A stretch of DNA of 64,000 nucleotides, taken from positions 430,001 to 494,000 of the forward strand of contig NC_135564.1 of NCBI RefSeq assembly GCF_964340395.1, read 5' to 3'. Source of the DNA: Glandiceps talaboti (Eukaryota > Hemichordata > Enteropneusta > Spengelidae). How positions within the stretch are numbered: position 1 is the stretch's first letter; every line of letters begins with the position of its first letter. Made by a program: the position numbers and the translations under genes. This document shows positions 1 through 46,832 of the stretch, one piece after another. The notes beneath the pieces are model-generated. The model had not been told where the DNA came from and did no database searches. It was given only the letters and a program-made list of their open reading frames with translations.

Positions 1-1385
1 ATTTAGGTGGGACTGTTTATCAGGTACATCAATATTCAATGGGAAAAGATCACCGACCACCACTATGACCACGACGTTCGTTTGGTGAGACGGAAACGTG
101 AACCAATTTTTGTTGGTTTGACTCAGTCGGGTTACATGATTTCTTTTGCTCGTCGAACAGTAAGTCGGTACGGTTGGCTATGTTCAGTGTTGATATTTTG
201 CCGCGAATTTGTCTGTGAACAGAACACCCCCCCCCCCCCCCCCCCGCCCGAACGCTTGGACGGTTACTAATTGACAGACCTCGACTAGAGGCCTTGCGTA
301 AGGGGGTTTAGTATTTACAGTTCCGTAATTTGGTGTACAGTCAGTGACAACTTCCGGCTGACCACCCGGTGGCACATGTGAAAATAAAAGAAACAGAAAA
401 ATTCCTATTGTCACGATCAACAATGAACATTTTATTCGTTGCGATTCGTTTGACTCCACCTGGAGTGTTATGCAGTGTTTATCCAGATCCAGATCCAGGA
501 AGTTGTGTCGTGTTAGTGGTTCAAGTTGGGGGGTTGTTTGTTAGAGAAACAACTAGTTGCTATCACTGCAGAAAGTTCGTGTAAACCCTGGAGTAATTAT
601 ACAGTATAATTACTCCAAGTGTAAACTAACAATAAACCGAGCAGCCGATATGACACAGTCGAATCATGAATTAACTCGATTTTTGGCAAGATGAGAATGA
701 AGACACCGTATCCGCGATCAGGACAGTACTATTGTTATAAACCACTCATGTCAAGCTCTTCAAAGCTATGTACAGCTAATACAATACAATGAACATTGTG
801 ACCAAGAGGTCACAGACATATATATTTTATTGTGATTATTCATGTTTGCCATGTCAATGTCAGAAATTGCGTGCAATTGTATGTAAAATAGGGGCATGAT
901 TTAGACAAATCATATGTAAGATATATGAACAGGTGCAACATATGATTGACATATCCAATGTCATATTCATAATTGTTATCATTTCCTGCTGAACAAAAAT
1001 AACACAGGGTTGACGGAAAGTCGAATGCACTTGATGTGAACTTGATAAGGTATGCAGTGTTTTTAAATTTCAGGGTGTTTTATTTGTTCATGTTTTTCTC
1101 CATCGAGCATAACTATTTTAGATGTAAGGTGATAGCTTTAAGCCAACTCCAACTCACAGCTTGTTATGGTGGCAGTACTTTCCATGTTTTGAATAACAGT
1201 TTTGAATACCATAGACTTAGTGATAGTATATCATGTAACAAAATACATGGATAATGCAGTAAAAGGATGCCACACAAGTTAATAACACAATGGAAAACAT
1301 GATTCCAAACCAGAGATTAAGTGAGTGTCTCATATTTCAAAACACATCGTTGATGGTCAGTCTAGAAAAATATTGTTAACTTAAT
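1..1385. other. Region upstream of GULP1; possible promoter or non-coding first exon
   Basis: No protein-like frame is seen. The first 700 bp contain more CpG dinucleotides than the rest of the window, as in promoter-proximal DNA. A good-looking donor, GTAAGT, begins at 160 and could end a non-coding first exon, but this is speculation. A 21-base C tract sits at 225-245 and a perfect hairpin at 590-616. Confidence 0.3.
590..616. repeat. Perfect 12-bp hairpin flanked by 8-bp direct repeats
   Basis: GGAGTAATTATA at 590-601 and its exact complement at 605-616 flank the loop CAG. The octamer GTGTAAAC occurs on both sides at 579-586 and 619-626, like a target-site duplication around a tiny foldback insertion. 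Confidence 0.7.
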
Positions 1386-1690
1386 AAATTGAGGTTGATT
1401 TGACCCGATGTTAACCGAGAGACTTGGCTATGAAAATATTGTTTGCCAAGCCAGTATGCTGAGTCAGATAGGCAAGTCTATGTGCTTACCCAGTGTTGTG
1501 TGTAAATTGAGGTTGATTTGACCCGATGTTAACCCAGAGACTTGGCTATGAAAATATTGTTTGCCAAGCCAGTATGCTGAGTCAGATAGGCAAGTCTATG
1601 TGCTGAGACTTGGCTATGAAAATATTGTTTGCCAAGCCAGTCGGCTGAGTCAGATAGGCAAGTCTATGTGCTTACCCAGTGTTGTGTCAC
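1386..1690. repeat. Direct repeat, about 119-bp unit, 2.5 copies
   Basis: Two copies start at about 1386 and 1505 and a partial third at about 1603. Each contains a short inverted repeat, with AGACTTGGCTAT opening and ATAGGCAAGTCT closing. The segment CAAGCCAGTATG..GAGTCAGATAG also occurs in the 47-bp array at 22.9-24.0 kb. Confidence 0.85.
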
Positions 1691-1924
1691 TGAATTTATT
1701 CCCAAGTATGTTACAAACCTGGCAAAATAACACAGCAATAACACAAATCTCCAAAATAAGCAAAACATTATTAATTATACATCTGATTACCCAGCAGACA
1801 CAACTTTTATTCTAATATCTGTTTCTCTTTATTGCAGATTATTTGATGATGTAAAGATTATCAGTCTGATGTAAACAAGTCCTACTTTATAGTAATCATT
1901 GGTTGTAATCAGTTTGAATTAGTC

Positions 1925-35404
<33,480 letters not shown>

Positions 35405-35635
35405 CTCATCTATTATCTTGTCATGTCTTCCTGATACCAGGTGATGTCTCATCTTCCATTCTTTTCTAATGTTGTGCTCTTCTGCTAAGGATGTTATTAT
35501 AGTTTGGATTGCTGCGTCAAAAACCTGGGTATTGTGAGTAGCGTGGGAGTTTTTACAAACTCTTCAAGAATTAAACTATGTCAGACTTGGTAACTAAACT
35601 TAGACACACTGTGTTGACCTTTGACCTGCAGACAC

Positions 35636-35641
35636 AATAAA
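35636..35641 (+). promoter_or_regulatory. Candidate poly(A) signal AATAAA
   Basis: This AATAAA lies about 230 bp after the stop codon. AATAAA is common by chance in AT-rich DNA. A second candidate at 38710-38715 is followed by a T- and GT-rich stretch and would give a UTR of about 3.3 kb. Confidence 0.35.
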
Positions 35642-36344
35642 TCACCAAGTCATATGTTACTTAGATGTTATACCATATAAGAACTGTGTAATCAGACTAC
35701 GCCTGGTTTTATGGACCTTCCTGTATTGTCATCATCTGAGCAAGTGCTTGTTGGATGGATGTGAACATTATACCACTCACAGATGGCAGAAATTGATATT
35801 GTGATGACAATATGTATTATTGGTGAAGTACAGTGGGAACGTGACATATTATATCATTCAAATGCATTTGGACTCGGAAAACCTGGTTGCTGATTTTCAT
35901 CAAATTGTGTTCAACAAGTGACTCCACACGTTTAGTTGTGTACTTCCTGAGATGGACACGTCATTGTTGTGGTACAAGTATGAAAACTGATAATGACAGT
36001 TTAACCAACCTTGGTCTACTGTTTTACAACCTAGGATGCACCTCAGAATTAAGCTCTTTAAATTTTTGCTGTTATTTTCTTCAAGAAAACTCCAATCTGT
36101 TCACAGTTACAACTAAAAAAATCTGGGGTCATTGTACAAATCTGGGATCACTGTACCAATCTTTGAAATAGAGGTCAAAATTACTTGGTACATCAAAATA
36201 CCATGTGTATTTTATGGAAACACAAAAGATTGACGATTTCCTTGAAAACCCCCAAATTTCTTGTATTATTTTACAAGAAATGAGAACAAGCTTTTCTACA
36301 GCAAAGTTTTGAGAGAATTGAAAAACTTTGACTTTCTGGGAAAT

Positions 36345-36560
36345 TTAGTCTTGAGGTGCATTTTACTTTCAGATTTAGCCTGAGTCATTTCAAACCAAAA
36401 TGAGCTTCTATTAACTTTGAATGAAGAACATTGTCGACCAGAATTAGGGTTAGGGTTAGTCTTGAGGTGCATTTTACTTTCAGATTTAGTCTGAGTCATT
36501 TCAAACAAAAATGAGCTTCTATTAACTTTGAATGAAGAACATTGGCGACCAGAATTAGCT
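36345..36560. repeat. 111-bp tandem duplication with telomere-like junction
   Basis: Both copies hold TTAGTCTTGAGGTGCATTTT and GAGCTTCTATTAACTTTGAA. At the junction (36444-36459) lies TTAGGG TTAGGG TTAG. Confidence 0.88.
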
Positions 36561-38789
36561 GCAGATTACAACTACAAGGAAAGAATACATGCTACTTTTG
36601 GTGATAGAATATATTTTCATAGAAAAACTAGATTTAAATTGCAAAGTACAGCAAGAAAAATCAGTGCCTTCTAAAAATTGCGATTGGGTAAATCCTGAAA
36701 ACTATTTTTTTTAAAACTTGAAGCTCACAAATCTTGGCAAAATATTATGAAGTGTTCAGAAGACATATTTGTTACAACACTAGTTATTTGAGGTAAGAAA
36801 TTCTTTAACAAAGTTTTATTTCACAATAAAATGAAATTGATGCTCACAATAGGCACTGTTTGTGACCAATTAGTTTGTATTCCTATTGAGGTAATAGGTT
36901 GGCATTTATAGCTGTATATAAGTAGGAACATAAATCATAGTTTGCAATGAAAAACAGATGGAGAATTTATAACCGGAAAGTTAAGTTTCATTGACTGGGG
37001 ATTGGGGACTGTGGGAGGGGAGGGAAAGGGGGAGGGGGTTGTGGAAAGAGTTTGTTGGATACATGAGGAAAAAGTATATTTCATGAAATTTACATGTACT
37101 TTTAATAGTCTTGCAAAACCAAAGTCTCTGTAATGATGTAAAGAAAGGAGAAAGATTTTTCAACTAATGGTTTGCATGGAAATGCACTATTCAACATATT
37201 ATTTCAAACAAGGTGGCCAAAATTTAAGAAGCTTGGCTAGTCAGCGTATTATTTTCATTAACACTGCTAAATTTAAGAATATCAGCTTTTCAGTATAGCA
37301 TTTCCAAGAAAGTAGACAAATAATCCAGGCCTGTCAGCATATTTCTATCACATTTCATCACATATCAATACTTTGACCTTGTTTTGTTTTAAGAAATTAG
37401 AAATTGATAAATACATAGATCTGGTAAATTTTCAAAATTTTTATCTTCAAGCAGCAAGCAATATTTAGGTAAATTAAAACAGACTAAAACAAAGACTGGG
37501 AATGAAAGGAGTGAAACCGACACATTTTTGGAAAACATTTCTACAACTCATTAGTCTTGCCATTTATTTTGAAGGTAGAAGCTTTTTGCAAAATTGTTAA
37601 TCACAAACATCTTTGATCGAACGTCTTATAATTATTGCCAAAATATGACTATGAAAACAAATTTTGTAAATGTGTGGCCATCATGACTGAGATTGGTCGT
37701 AGGTTAACATACGGTAGTCAACTATTCTTTAATACCAAAGACAAATTTATGAACAGATTCATTTGTCTGAGAAATCATGTTTTAAACCAACATTTTAATG
37801 TCTGTTGGGAAAAATTTGTTAAATTCCCATTTGATAGGGCACACCGAATGATATAAAATGACATAAAACTATTTAACACACAAAGCTGCTGTCATACACT
37901 GAATTTAACCATGATTTAGTATATCTTGGCTAATTGTCATTAAATGTTCATTTGATGTGAAAGGTCAATGTCAGACCAGGATTAACATTTAATAGGATGA
38001 GAACAACAGTTGTCTGGCTGAGCTAAAGAAAAAGTTGACCACTTAAAGAATGGCCCTATCTAATCCTCAGCCACTGATAGCGTAGTAGTAATCTGGGTTT
38101 GTGGGATTGAATTGTAGGCCTTTAATAACCAACCCCTAAAGTGTAGTGTTAAAAATGTTTATGTTAAAATCAATTTGTTTTTGTCTATAATTATTTAGTT
38201 TTTGCTAGTTATAATTATTTAACAAATTATTATATTTACCCATAATACAATATTCCACCTAAGCATGTTTTAGTTTAAAAACACACCATAAACAATCAAT
38301 ATCATGTACATTATCAGGAAGAAAAAACAAAAATACATTTCTTTGAAGTTTTCTTAAAAAGGGAAAAAATAATGGGAAGATCGAAGCTGATAGCAGGAAA
38401 ATTTAGACTTTTATTTTGAATGATAATAGTTGAAGTTTGTAAATTTAGGAAATTTTTTTTGTCAATAGATCAGGATGATAGGAAATATTTGTGTTGATTC
38501 GTCCATACTAAACTGATCAATATTCCATAGTTCTTGATTATTATGGCATTGAAAGTCAATCTGACAGAAAATGCTGCTAGTAGCAATTATTATTCTCGGG
38601 ACAACTTTTTATACAAGGTAGTTTTGCTATAAAATAAAAAGCACATATTTACATTCATAGCTTGTTTTAGAGATTTGTCTACTTTTGAAGTGAATGTACG
38701 ATGGCAGTAAATAAAGTATTTTCTTCTTGAGATGGTGCTTGTGTATTTTCATATTACCAGCTGTTGGGTCAATGATTATTTATATTCTG

Positions 38790-41536
38790 TATGTAGCCAG
38801 TAGATAAGATACTGGTCAATATCACACCCCATGTAACCAGTAGATAAGTTAGTGGTCAATATCACACTCCATATCACCAGTAGATAAGTTAGTGGTCAAT
38901 ATCACACCCCATATCACCAGTAGATAGGTTACTGCTCAATATCACACCCCATATCACCAATAGATAAGTTACTGGTCAATATTACTACCCATATCACCAA
39001 TAGATAAGTTACTGGTCAATATCACTACCCATATCATCACTAGATAAGTTACTGGTCATTGTCACTACCCATATCACCAATAGATAAGTTACTGGTCAAT
39101 ATCACTACCCATATCACCAATAGATAAGTTACTGGTCAATATCACTCCCCATATCACCAATAGATAAGTTACTGGTCAATATCACTCCCCATATCACCAA
39201 TAGATATGTTACTGGTCAATATCACTACCCATATAACCAATAGATAAGTTACTGGTCGATATCACTCCCCATATCACCAATAGATAAGTTACTGGTCAAT
39301 ATCACTCCCCATATCACCAATAGATATGTTACTGGTCAATATCACTACCCATATAACCAATAGATAAGTTACTGGTCAATATCACTACCCATATCACCAA
39401 TGGATAAGTTACTGGTCATTGTCACTACCCATATCACCAATAGATAAGTTACTGGTCAATATCACTACCCATATAACCAGTAGATAAGTTACTGGTCAAT
39501 ATCACTCCCCATATCACCAATGGATAAGTTACTGGTCAATATCACTACCCATATCACCAATAGATAAGTTACTGGTCAATATCACTCCCCATATCACCAA
39601 TAGATAAGTTACCGGTCAATATCACTACCCATATAACCAATAGATAAGTTACTGGTCATTGTCACTACCCATATCACCAATAGATAAGTTAATGGTCAAT
39701 ATCACTACCCATATCATCAATAGATAAGTTACTGGTCAATATCACTCCCCATATCATCAATAGATAAGTTACTGGTCAATATCACTACCCATATCACCAA
39801 TAGATAAGTTACTGGTCAATATCACTCCCCATATCACCAATAGATAAGTTAATGGTCAATATCACTCCCCATATCACCAATAGATAAGTTACTGGTCAAT
39901 ATCACTCCCCATATCACCAATAGATAAGTTACTGGTCAATATCACTCCCCATATCACCAATAGATAAGTTACTGGTCAATATCACTCCCCATATCATCAA
40001 TAGATAAGTTAATGGTCAATATCACTCCCCATATCATCAATAGATAAGTTACTGGTCAATATCACTCCCCATATCACCAATAGATAAGTTACTGGTCAAT
40101 ATCACTCCCCATATCACCAATAGATAAGTTAATGGTCAATATCACTACCCATATCACCAATAGATAAGTTACTGGTCAATATCACTCCCCATATCACCAA
40201 TAGATAAGTTACTGGTCAATATCACTCCCCATATCACCAATAGATAAGTTACTGGTCAATATCACTCCCCATATCACCAATAGATAAGTTACTGGTCAAT
40301 ATCACTCCCCATATCATCAATAGATAAGTTAATGGTCAATATCACTCCCCATATCATCAATAGATAAGTTACTGGTCAATATCACTCCCCATATCACCAA
40401 TAGATAAGTTACTGGTCATTGTCACTACCCATATCATCAATAGATAAGTTACTGGTCAATATCACTACCTATATCACCAATAGATAAGTTACTGGTCATT
40501 GTCACTACCCATATCACCAATAGATAAGTTACTGGTCAATATCACTACCCATATAACCAGTAGATAAGTTACTGGTCAATATCACTCCCCATATCACCAA
40601 TGGATAAGTTACTGGTCAATATCACTACCCATATCACCAATAGATAAGTTACTGGTCAATATCACTCCCCATATCACCAATAGATAAGTTACCGGTCAAT
40701 ATCACTACCCATATCACCAGTAGATAGGTTACTGGTCAATACCACTCCCCATATCACCAATAGATAAGTTACTGGTCATTGTCACTACCCATATCATCAA
40801 TAGATAAGTTACTGGTCAATATCACTACCCATATCACCAATAGATAAGTTACTGGTCATTGTCACTACCCATATCACCAATAGATAAGTTACTGGTCATT
40901 ATCACTCCCCATATCACCAATAGATAAGTTAATGGTCAATATCACTACCCATATCACCAATAGATAAGTTACTGGTCATTGTCACTACCCATATCACCAG
41001 TAGATAAGTTAATGGTCAATATCACTACCCATATCACCAATAGATAAGTTACTGGTCAATATCACTCCCCATATCACCAATAGATAAGTTACTGGTCATT
41101 GTCACTACCCATATCACCAGTAGATAAGTTACTGGTCAATATCACTACCCATATCACCAGTAGATAGGTTACTGGTCAATACCACTCCCCATATCACCAA
41201 TAGATAAGTTACTGGTCAATATCACTACCCATATCACCAATGGATAAGTTACTGGTCAATATCACTCCCCATATCACCAATAGATAAGTTACTGGTCAAT
41301 ATCACTACCCATATCACCAATGGATAAGTTACTGGTCAATACCACTCCCCATATCACCAATAGATAAGTTACTGGTCAATATCACTACCCATATCACCAA
41401 TGGATAAGTTACTGGTCATTGTCACTACCCATATCATCAATAGATAAGTTACTGGTCAATATTACTACCCATGTACCAATAGATAAGTTACTGGTCAATA
41501 TTACTTACCATATCACAAATAGATAAGTTACTGGTA
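38790..41536. repeat. Minisatellite, 40-bp unit, about 68 copies
   Basis: The unit contains TAGATAAGTTACTGGTCAAT and ATCACTCCCCATATCACCAA. From 38821 to about 41460 the 40-bp register is kept without a single indel. Substitution variants (ACTACCC, TCATTGTCAC, TGGATAAG, ATAACCAG) define larger duplicated blocks. Confidence 0.98.
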
Positions 41537-44420
41537 ACTGTAAATAATAGCAAAGTTATTATTTTCTAGTAGCAGGGTAAACAAAGGAGTGGGGCTCTAA
41601 TGTTGTAACTGGACATTCTCTGACATCTGTGTTGGCAAAGTTAATGTTCAAAATATGACAACAGGGGGCCATTATTTTCTCTTTGTTCTTTGCTGTATAC
41701 TGTAGCAAAGTCTACTTTTAAACTTAATTGTATTTAAATGCGTAATGCATTGTAGGGTAGAAACTTAATGTAAACCAAGGGCTTGAAGGGTTAATGACAC
41801 CCCTGTAATCAGGGAGGTTGCCATCAAAGTAACCAATAAGATTTAGGTGGTGGTTATTTTGCAAGTGAATGGTGTGCTTATTCTGTCTTGTCCCTAGAGA
41901 CAGACTTGTTCAGTGACCTGTCTCTTTCATCTTGGTCCACAATGGAGACTATGCATTGTGTACTTTGCTGATTGCCTTTAAAGTTAGCTTTGTGCATAGT
42001 ATGAAAAGCCAGTAGAGATGGTATTCTGATTCTAGTGTGTTTAAAACCACATGGGGCTCTCCTTTCAAATGCTTCAATTCATAGATGATGAGGAGGCATG
42101 TGGAAAATGGCAGAAACAACCATATGATAATACTATACGCATACATCATTGGTCTGAGCTGTTAAACATGGAAACTTGATCAACAAGTAATTGAACAATG
42201 GAATTGGATTAGAGTGCTGGGGAATCAGGGACTAATATGCCATCTGGTACATAAACCTAATTGTATATTGCCCTAAAACAATAGTATGCATGTCATAGCA
42301 TTAATTATCTGGACTGGGTATAAAAACACCATATAATCAGTGGGACTCCCACATATGCACAGTCCTCAAGGGACTTAACACTTTAGTTGTCTTGTTTAGT
42401 TAACCCTATAAACTATATTTTACTTGTAGAGTATATTTGTACAGACTTTAATACAGAGACCAAGGCTTACAGGAATGAAATAAGTTCAGTAACCCCGTAA
42501 AAAAGGGTAATACCTATTTCATGTTACAATATTAACTTTTTTGAAACCAATGACTTACAAGGTAAATATTAAAATAAACTGAGACACCCATGTTAATGTA
42601 ATAGTATACTGATGTTTCTAAGCTTCAGGATATGTCTACTACACTCAGGGGTATAGGGTTGGTTGTGCTGATGGAAGTATTTTGATTCACATTGCGATTT
42701 CTATGTATTTCTTAAAGCTTCAATTCGTAATATTGGTAGTACAAAAAAACAAATGAAAAGTGGATGATCTTAGTAAAACTCATATTAAAGTTTACTAAAA
42801 ATTCTGATGAGCTTTAGAACTGTCAACAGAGTATCATTAGGTCAGCAAAATGTTGGCAAAATGTTACATACACATGTACATGTATAAACAACAGCTATTA
42901 AAGCTAGACTCCTAGTATTGAAAGACAATGGGACTCTACACACCATGGGACTAGTCAAATTACAGTAGGAAGTATACTGGGTATCAAAGGCAGTCCTTCT
43001 GTAACTCTAGTACTTCAGAGGAAAAACATGGTGTGCCTAGGCCAGGGATAACTGTTTTCCACTGTTTTGATATAGATTTACTATAATAGTACCCCTTTTG
43101 ATCTCTTGTAAATGTCATTGCATTAGTCATTTCTGATTAACATAAAAGTTTTATAGTGCTTTCATACCATTGGACAGTGTGGTGGGTCAAAGGTCAAGAT
43201 TGTAGTTCAGAGATCAAGATTACTTGGGGCATTCAATGTCTCAATTTTATCAATTTTTTTCCAGGAGGGTGATTTCTACTGTATTTCCCAAATATATGTA
43301 TGTCTTTGGGTGTTTATGTGACTTAATATTCAAAATATCTGTGCTTTTACCTACTCTTGAAAACTCAGATCCTGGGACAGTTCAACTACATAAGATATTT
43401 GTGTCTTTGATTTTATTGGAGCTAATCAGAGATTATTTCACAATGCAATGAATGAGTGCTTCATCCTTACCAGAACAAAAAGGATGAGTTGAGCAGAGTT
43501 CATTTGTGAGGTAGAAACTTTGACCAGACAGAAGCTTTCAGACAGACTTAGTTGGAAGTTATTAGCCTCACAGCTGTCTTGGTTCTTTCAGATCCTGTGC
43601 TCAGATATACATGGTCAAGAAGGTTAAATAGTTGAAAACCAGCATATCCCCTGGTAGTCTAATGTACGTATATACTTACATATGACACCTATGTCTGATG
43701 TATACAATCACTGTTTTTATTCCTTTTTGAGTGGGTGTTAAACACTTTGACAATTGTAGAATTCAGACAGGAATGAACAGTATAAGAACAAACAAGACTG
43801 CGGTTGAAAAGTTTGACATCCTTAACCCATTGTCTTCCTGTTCTCTGTCTGGTTCAACAACTTCCTTGTTATTCTTCAATACTTGTAGGAGTGAATGAAT
43901 GTATGAATGAAGGAATAAAATCTATAAATTACAGGTATGCCATTATTGTCTCACTTGATAAATAATATGTCTAGAAAGATTGCCCAGGGAGGTGATATAA
44001 ATAATATGTCTAGAAAGATTGCCAAGGGATGGGGTGTAAATCAATAAAAAGAATAGCCTCTGACAGGAATTTGGAAATAATTTCACATAGGTGTGTAGAC
44101 AGAGAAATGAATCAATTAAAAATGAGAAGCGACATTGAGAATTTAGAAATAACTTCATTTATTGTGTGGAAAGTAAAACAAAGAATTAAAATGAAAAGTG
44201 ACAGTGAAGAATTGTGAAATAGTTTTACATATGTCAGGGAAAATAAAATAAATCAAGTAAATAAAAAGAAAACTTACAGTGAGGAATTTAGAAATAGCTT
44301 TATTCATACTTGTAGAAAGCACAATATTTCTCTATGAAACCAAATCTTATTTCAACTTATTGAATGAAACTCATTTGTAGGATATTAAAAGTGTCACCAG
44401 TCTAAATTATATACTAGTAT

Positions 44421-44423
<3 letters not shown>
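41537..44423. other. Intergenic or undefined region with minor repeats, no gene seen
   Basis: Frames at 41949 and 43224 have no recognised similarity. A 41-bp duplication containing AATATGTCTAGAAAGATTGCC lies at about 43962-44040. Four diverged copies of an 80-85-bp unit (GAATTTAGAAATA core) lie at about 44040-44320. Confidence 0.5.
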
Positions 44424-44518
<95 letters not shown>

Positions 44519-44610
44519 ATGTGTGTGTATGTGTGTGCATGTGTGTGCGTGTGCATGCATGCTTGTGTGTGTGTATGTGCGTGTGTGTGCATGCATGTGC
44601 ATGCATGCAT
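44424..44610. repeat. GT microsatellite with GTAT and GCAT extensions
   Basis: About 80 bp of pure GT is followed by GTAT and mixed GTGC/GCAT motifs. A purine-rich stretch follows to about 44800. Confidence 0.97.
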
Positions 44611-46141
44611 TATTTGTATGTGTTGGTAAGAGAATGGTTGGAAGAGGGAGATGAAGAGGGTTAGAGGGAGGAGGTGGAGTGCCAGGAAGAGAGAAGTGGG
44701 TAGAGAAAGGGAAGCAGAGCAGGGGAAGATTCAGGGGAGGGAGATAGGAGAAAGGGCAGTGGGAGAGCAAGAAATACACAGGGAGAGAGAAAGTAAGAGA
44801 AGGGGTGTTTAATATATGTAATTATTGTTCATCCTAGAATTGAAGTACATGAGTTTGAAAAGGTTTGCTGATATAAACCATTACACAGGTTTTTTATTTT
44901 AATCAGTTATTTGCACAATCAATGGTTTACATTACTCAGACAATATCTAAAGAATACAAGCTTACAATTTTATATATTTTGATATAAGTTTGGTATGATT
45001 TTTAACCTCTTGATAAAACCTGCTAGTGGAAGATTCAAGCCATTTTTTGTACCGAGTAACTACTAATATGATTTGGTATGTACATGAAATCAAATTGATA
45101 ATTACAAAATGCAAGTGTCACATAAAGCTTGTTGATTCAGTTGTCTGAATGATTCAATTAATGCTAATTATTAAACTTAGGTACCCTGCTTCTATTTTCA
45201 TATAGCTTGGTATAATTAATTTGCCAATTAAGGGGTCTTTCATGTGTGATAGCTATGGCAAAGAATTTTGCATTCCAAAAACTACTGTTTGTAGGAACAA
45301 AAATCTAAGGTTTATCCCTGTGGAAGGTATATTCAGTTTACATCTGGTTACAGTAAGTAATATGAAAGTTGGAATATAATTTGATGAGACGGAAATATTA
45401 AGTTTTAGCATTTGATAATATTGAGTTTAATGAAGAGCTGTCTTTTCAAGGTTGGATATACTAGACAGCTTTCATTTAGCAGTTTACACTTTGAATCACG
45501 TACTTGGCTAGACTTTTAAGTTTGATGCCCTCATTGGGTTTTCAATACACTGTGTCTTATAGTGCAGTTAGTATAGTATGACACTTTGTAATAGATTCCA
45601 TAGTACATATGTCAATGTACACTTTCTACCTTATGGCTGTTTTGTTGAAGTCTGGTCAGATGTGATTATTTTCCTACCGTGAACATAATGGGGATATGTA
45701 GACAGTATTGAAACCTGAAGAGTTATGTGTGTTAAAGGTACAATATCAAATAGCATGGAAAGTTTATGATAGCACAGCTACTGTTGTGCATGTGTCTTGA
45801 CCAGTCACATTGCTCACAAGGCTCATAGACAGAGTAATGTACAAACACACAGTTATGTAAAGACCCCACCTAAGGAGAAAGTTCAGTCACTTGCTAACCC
45901 TTTAGTGAATCATCCCATAGCATTGAGTTATATTTTCAAACATATCAAATGAGAACCTTCTGTTTGATGTGTGCTCTCTCTGCAGATGAAATGAAATTCT
46001 ATTCTGAAGGGACTAGTTGTTTTTCATAGTGAGATGTTTTGAAAAGTTTCAACACCTGTATTTTTTGGCCAATCAGTGCCCAGAACCATCCCATGCTTTC
46101 TCACCAGGTGCTCTGGTCTCTTCTGGATTTCTGTGTTCCTG
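44611..46141. other. Undefined region, no gene seen
   Basis: It starts with about 180 bp of A/G-rich sequence (to about 44800) and continues as unique AT-rich DNA without coding potential. Confidence 0.5.
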
Positions 46142-46832
46142 TGTGATGAAATGAGAAGTGTACATTAAATCCAGTGATTGGCTAAAATGAGAAGTGTACA
46201 TTAAACCCAGTGATTGGCTAAAATGAGAAGTGTACATTAAACTCAGTGATTGGCTAAAATGAGAAGTGTACATTAAACCCAGTGATTGGCTAAAATGAGA
46301 AGTGTACATTAACCTTAGTGATTGGCTAAAGTGAGAAGTGTACATTAAACTCAGTGATTGGCTAAAATGAGAAGTGTACATTAAACCCAGTGATTGGCTA
46401 AAATGAGAAGTGTACATTAAACCCAGTGATTGGCTAAAGTGAAAAGTGTACATTAACCCTAGTGATTGGCTAAAATGAGAAGTGTACATTAAACCCAGTG
46501 ATTGGCTAAAATGAGAAGTGTACATTAAACCCAGTGATTGGCTAAAATGAGAAGTGTACATTAAACCCAGTGATTGGCTAAAATGAGAAGTGTACATTAA
46601 ACCCAGTGATTGGCTAAAATGAGAAGTGTACATTAAACCCAGTGATTGGCTAAAATGAGAAGTGTACATTAAACCCAGTGATTGGCTAAAATGAGAAGTG
46701 TACATTAACCCTAGTGATTGGCTAAAGTGAGAAGTGTACATTAACCCTAGTGATTGGCTAACATGAGAAGTGTACATTAAACCTAGTGATTGGCTAAAAT
46801 GAGAAGTGTACATTAAACCCAGTGATTGCCTA
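46142..46832. repeat. Minisatellite, 36-bp unit, about 19 copies
   Basis: The unit contains AATGAGAAGTGTACATTAAA and CCCAGTGATTGGCTAA. The period is exact and a multiple of three, which gives a minus-strand open frame of 12-residue period (46073-46813) that I reject as a gene. Each unit carries one inverted CCAAT box. Confidence 0.97.

Larger units (their letters stand above)
35405..38789 (+). other. GULP1 3' UTR and downstream region
   Basis: No open frame here resembles a protein. The region holds the 111-bp duplication at 36345-36560 and is otherwise unremarkable AT-rich sequence. The 3' UTR must begin here; its end is not fixed, with AATAAA motifs at 35636 and 38710 as candidates. Confidence 0.5.

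Noticed and set aside
225-245. C and G homopolymer tracts (also near 18120, 26525, 31190, 54070, 56040, 58450, 61445)
   Set aside because: They are simple homopolymers; useful mainly as places where the assembly length may be wrong, not as features of biological interest.
38790-41536. CRISPR-like appearance of regularly spaced repeats
   Set aside because: The whole unit is repeated with no unique spacers, and the context is an animal genome. The same applies to all the other arrays.
46073-46813. Minus-strand frame of 246 codons with 12-residue period
   Set aside because: It is a product of the 36-bp array; no signal peptide or non-repeat domain is present.
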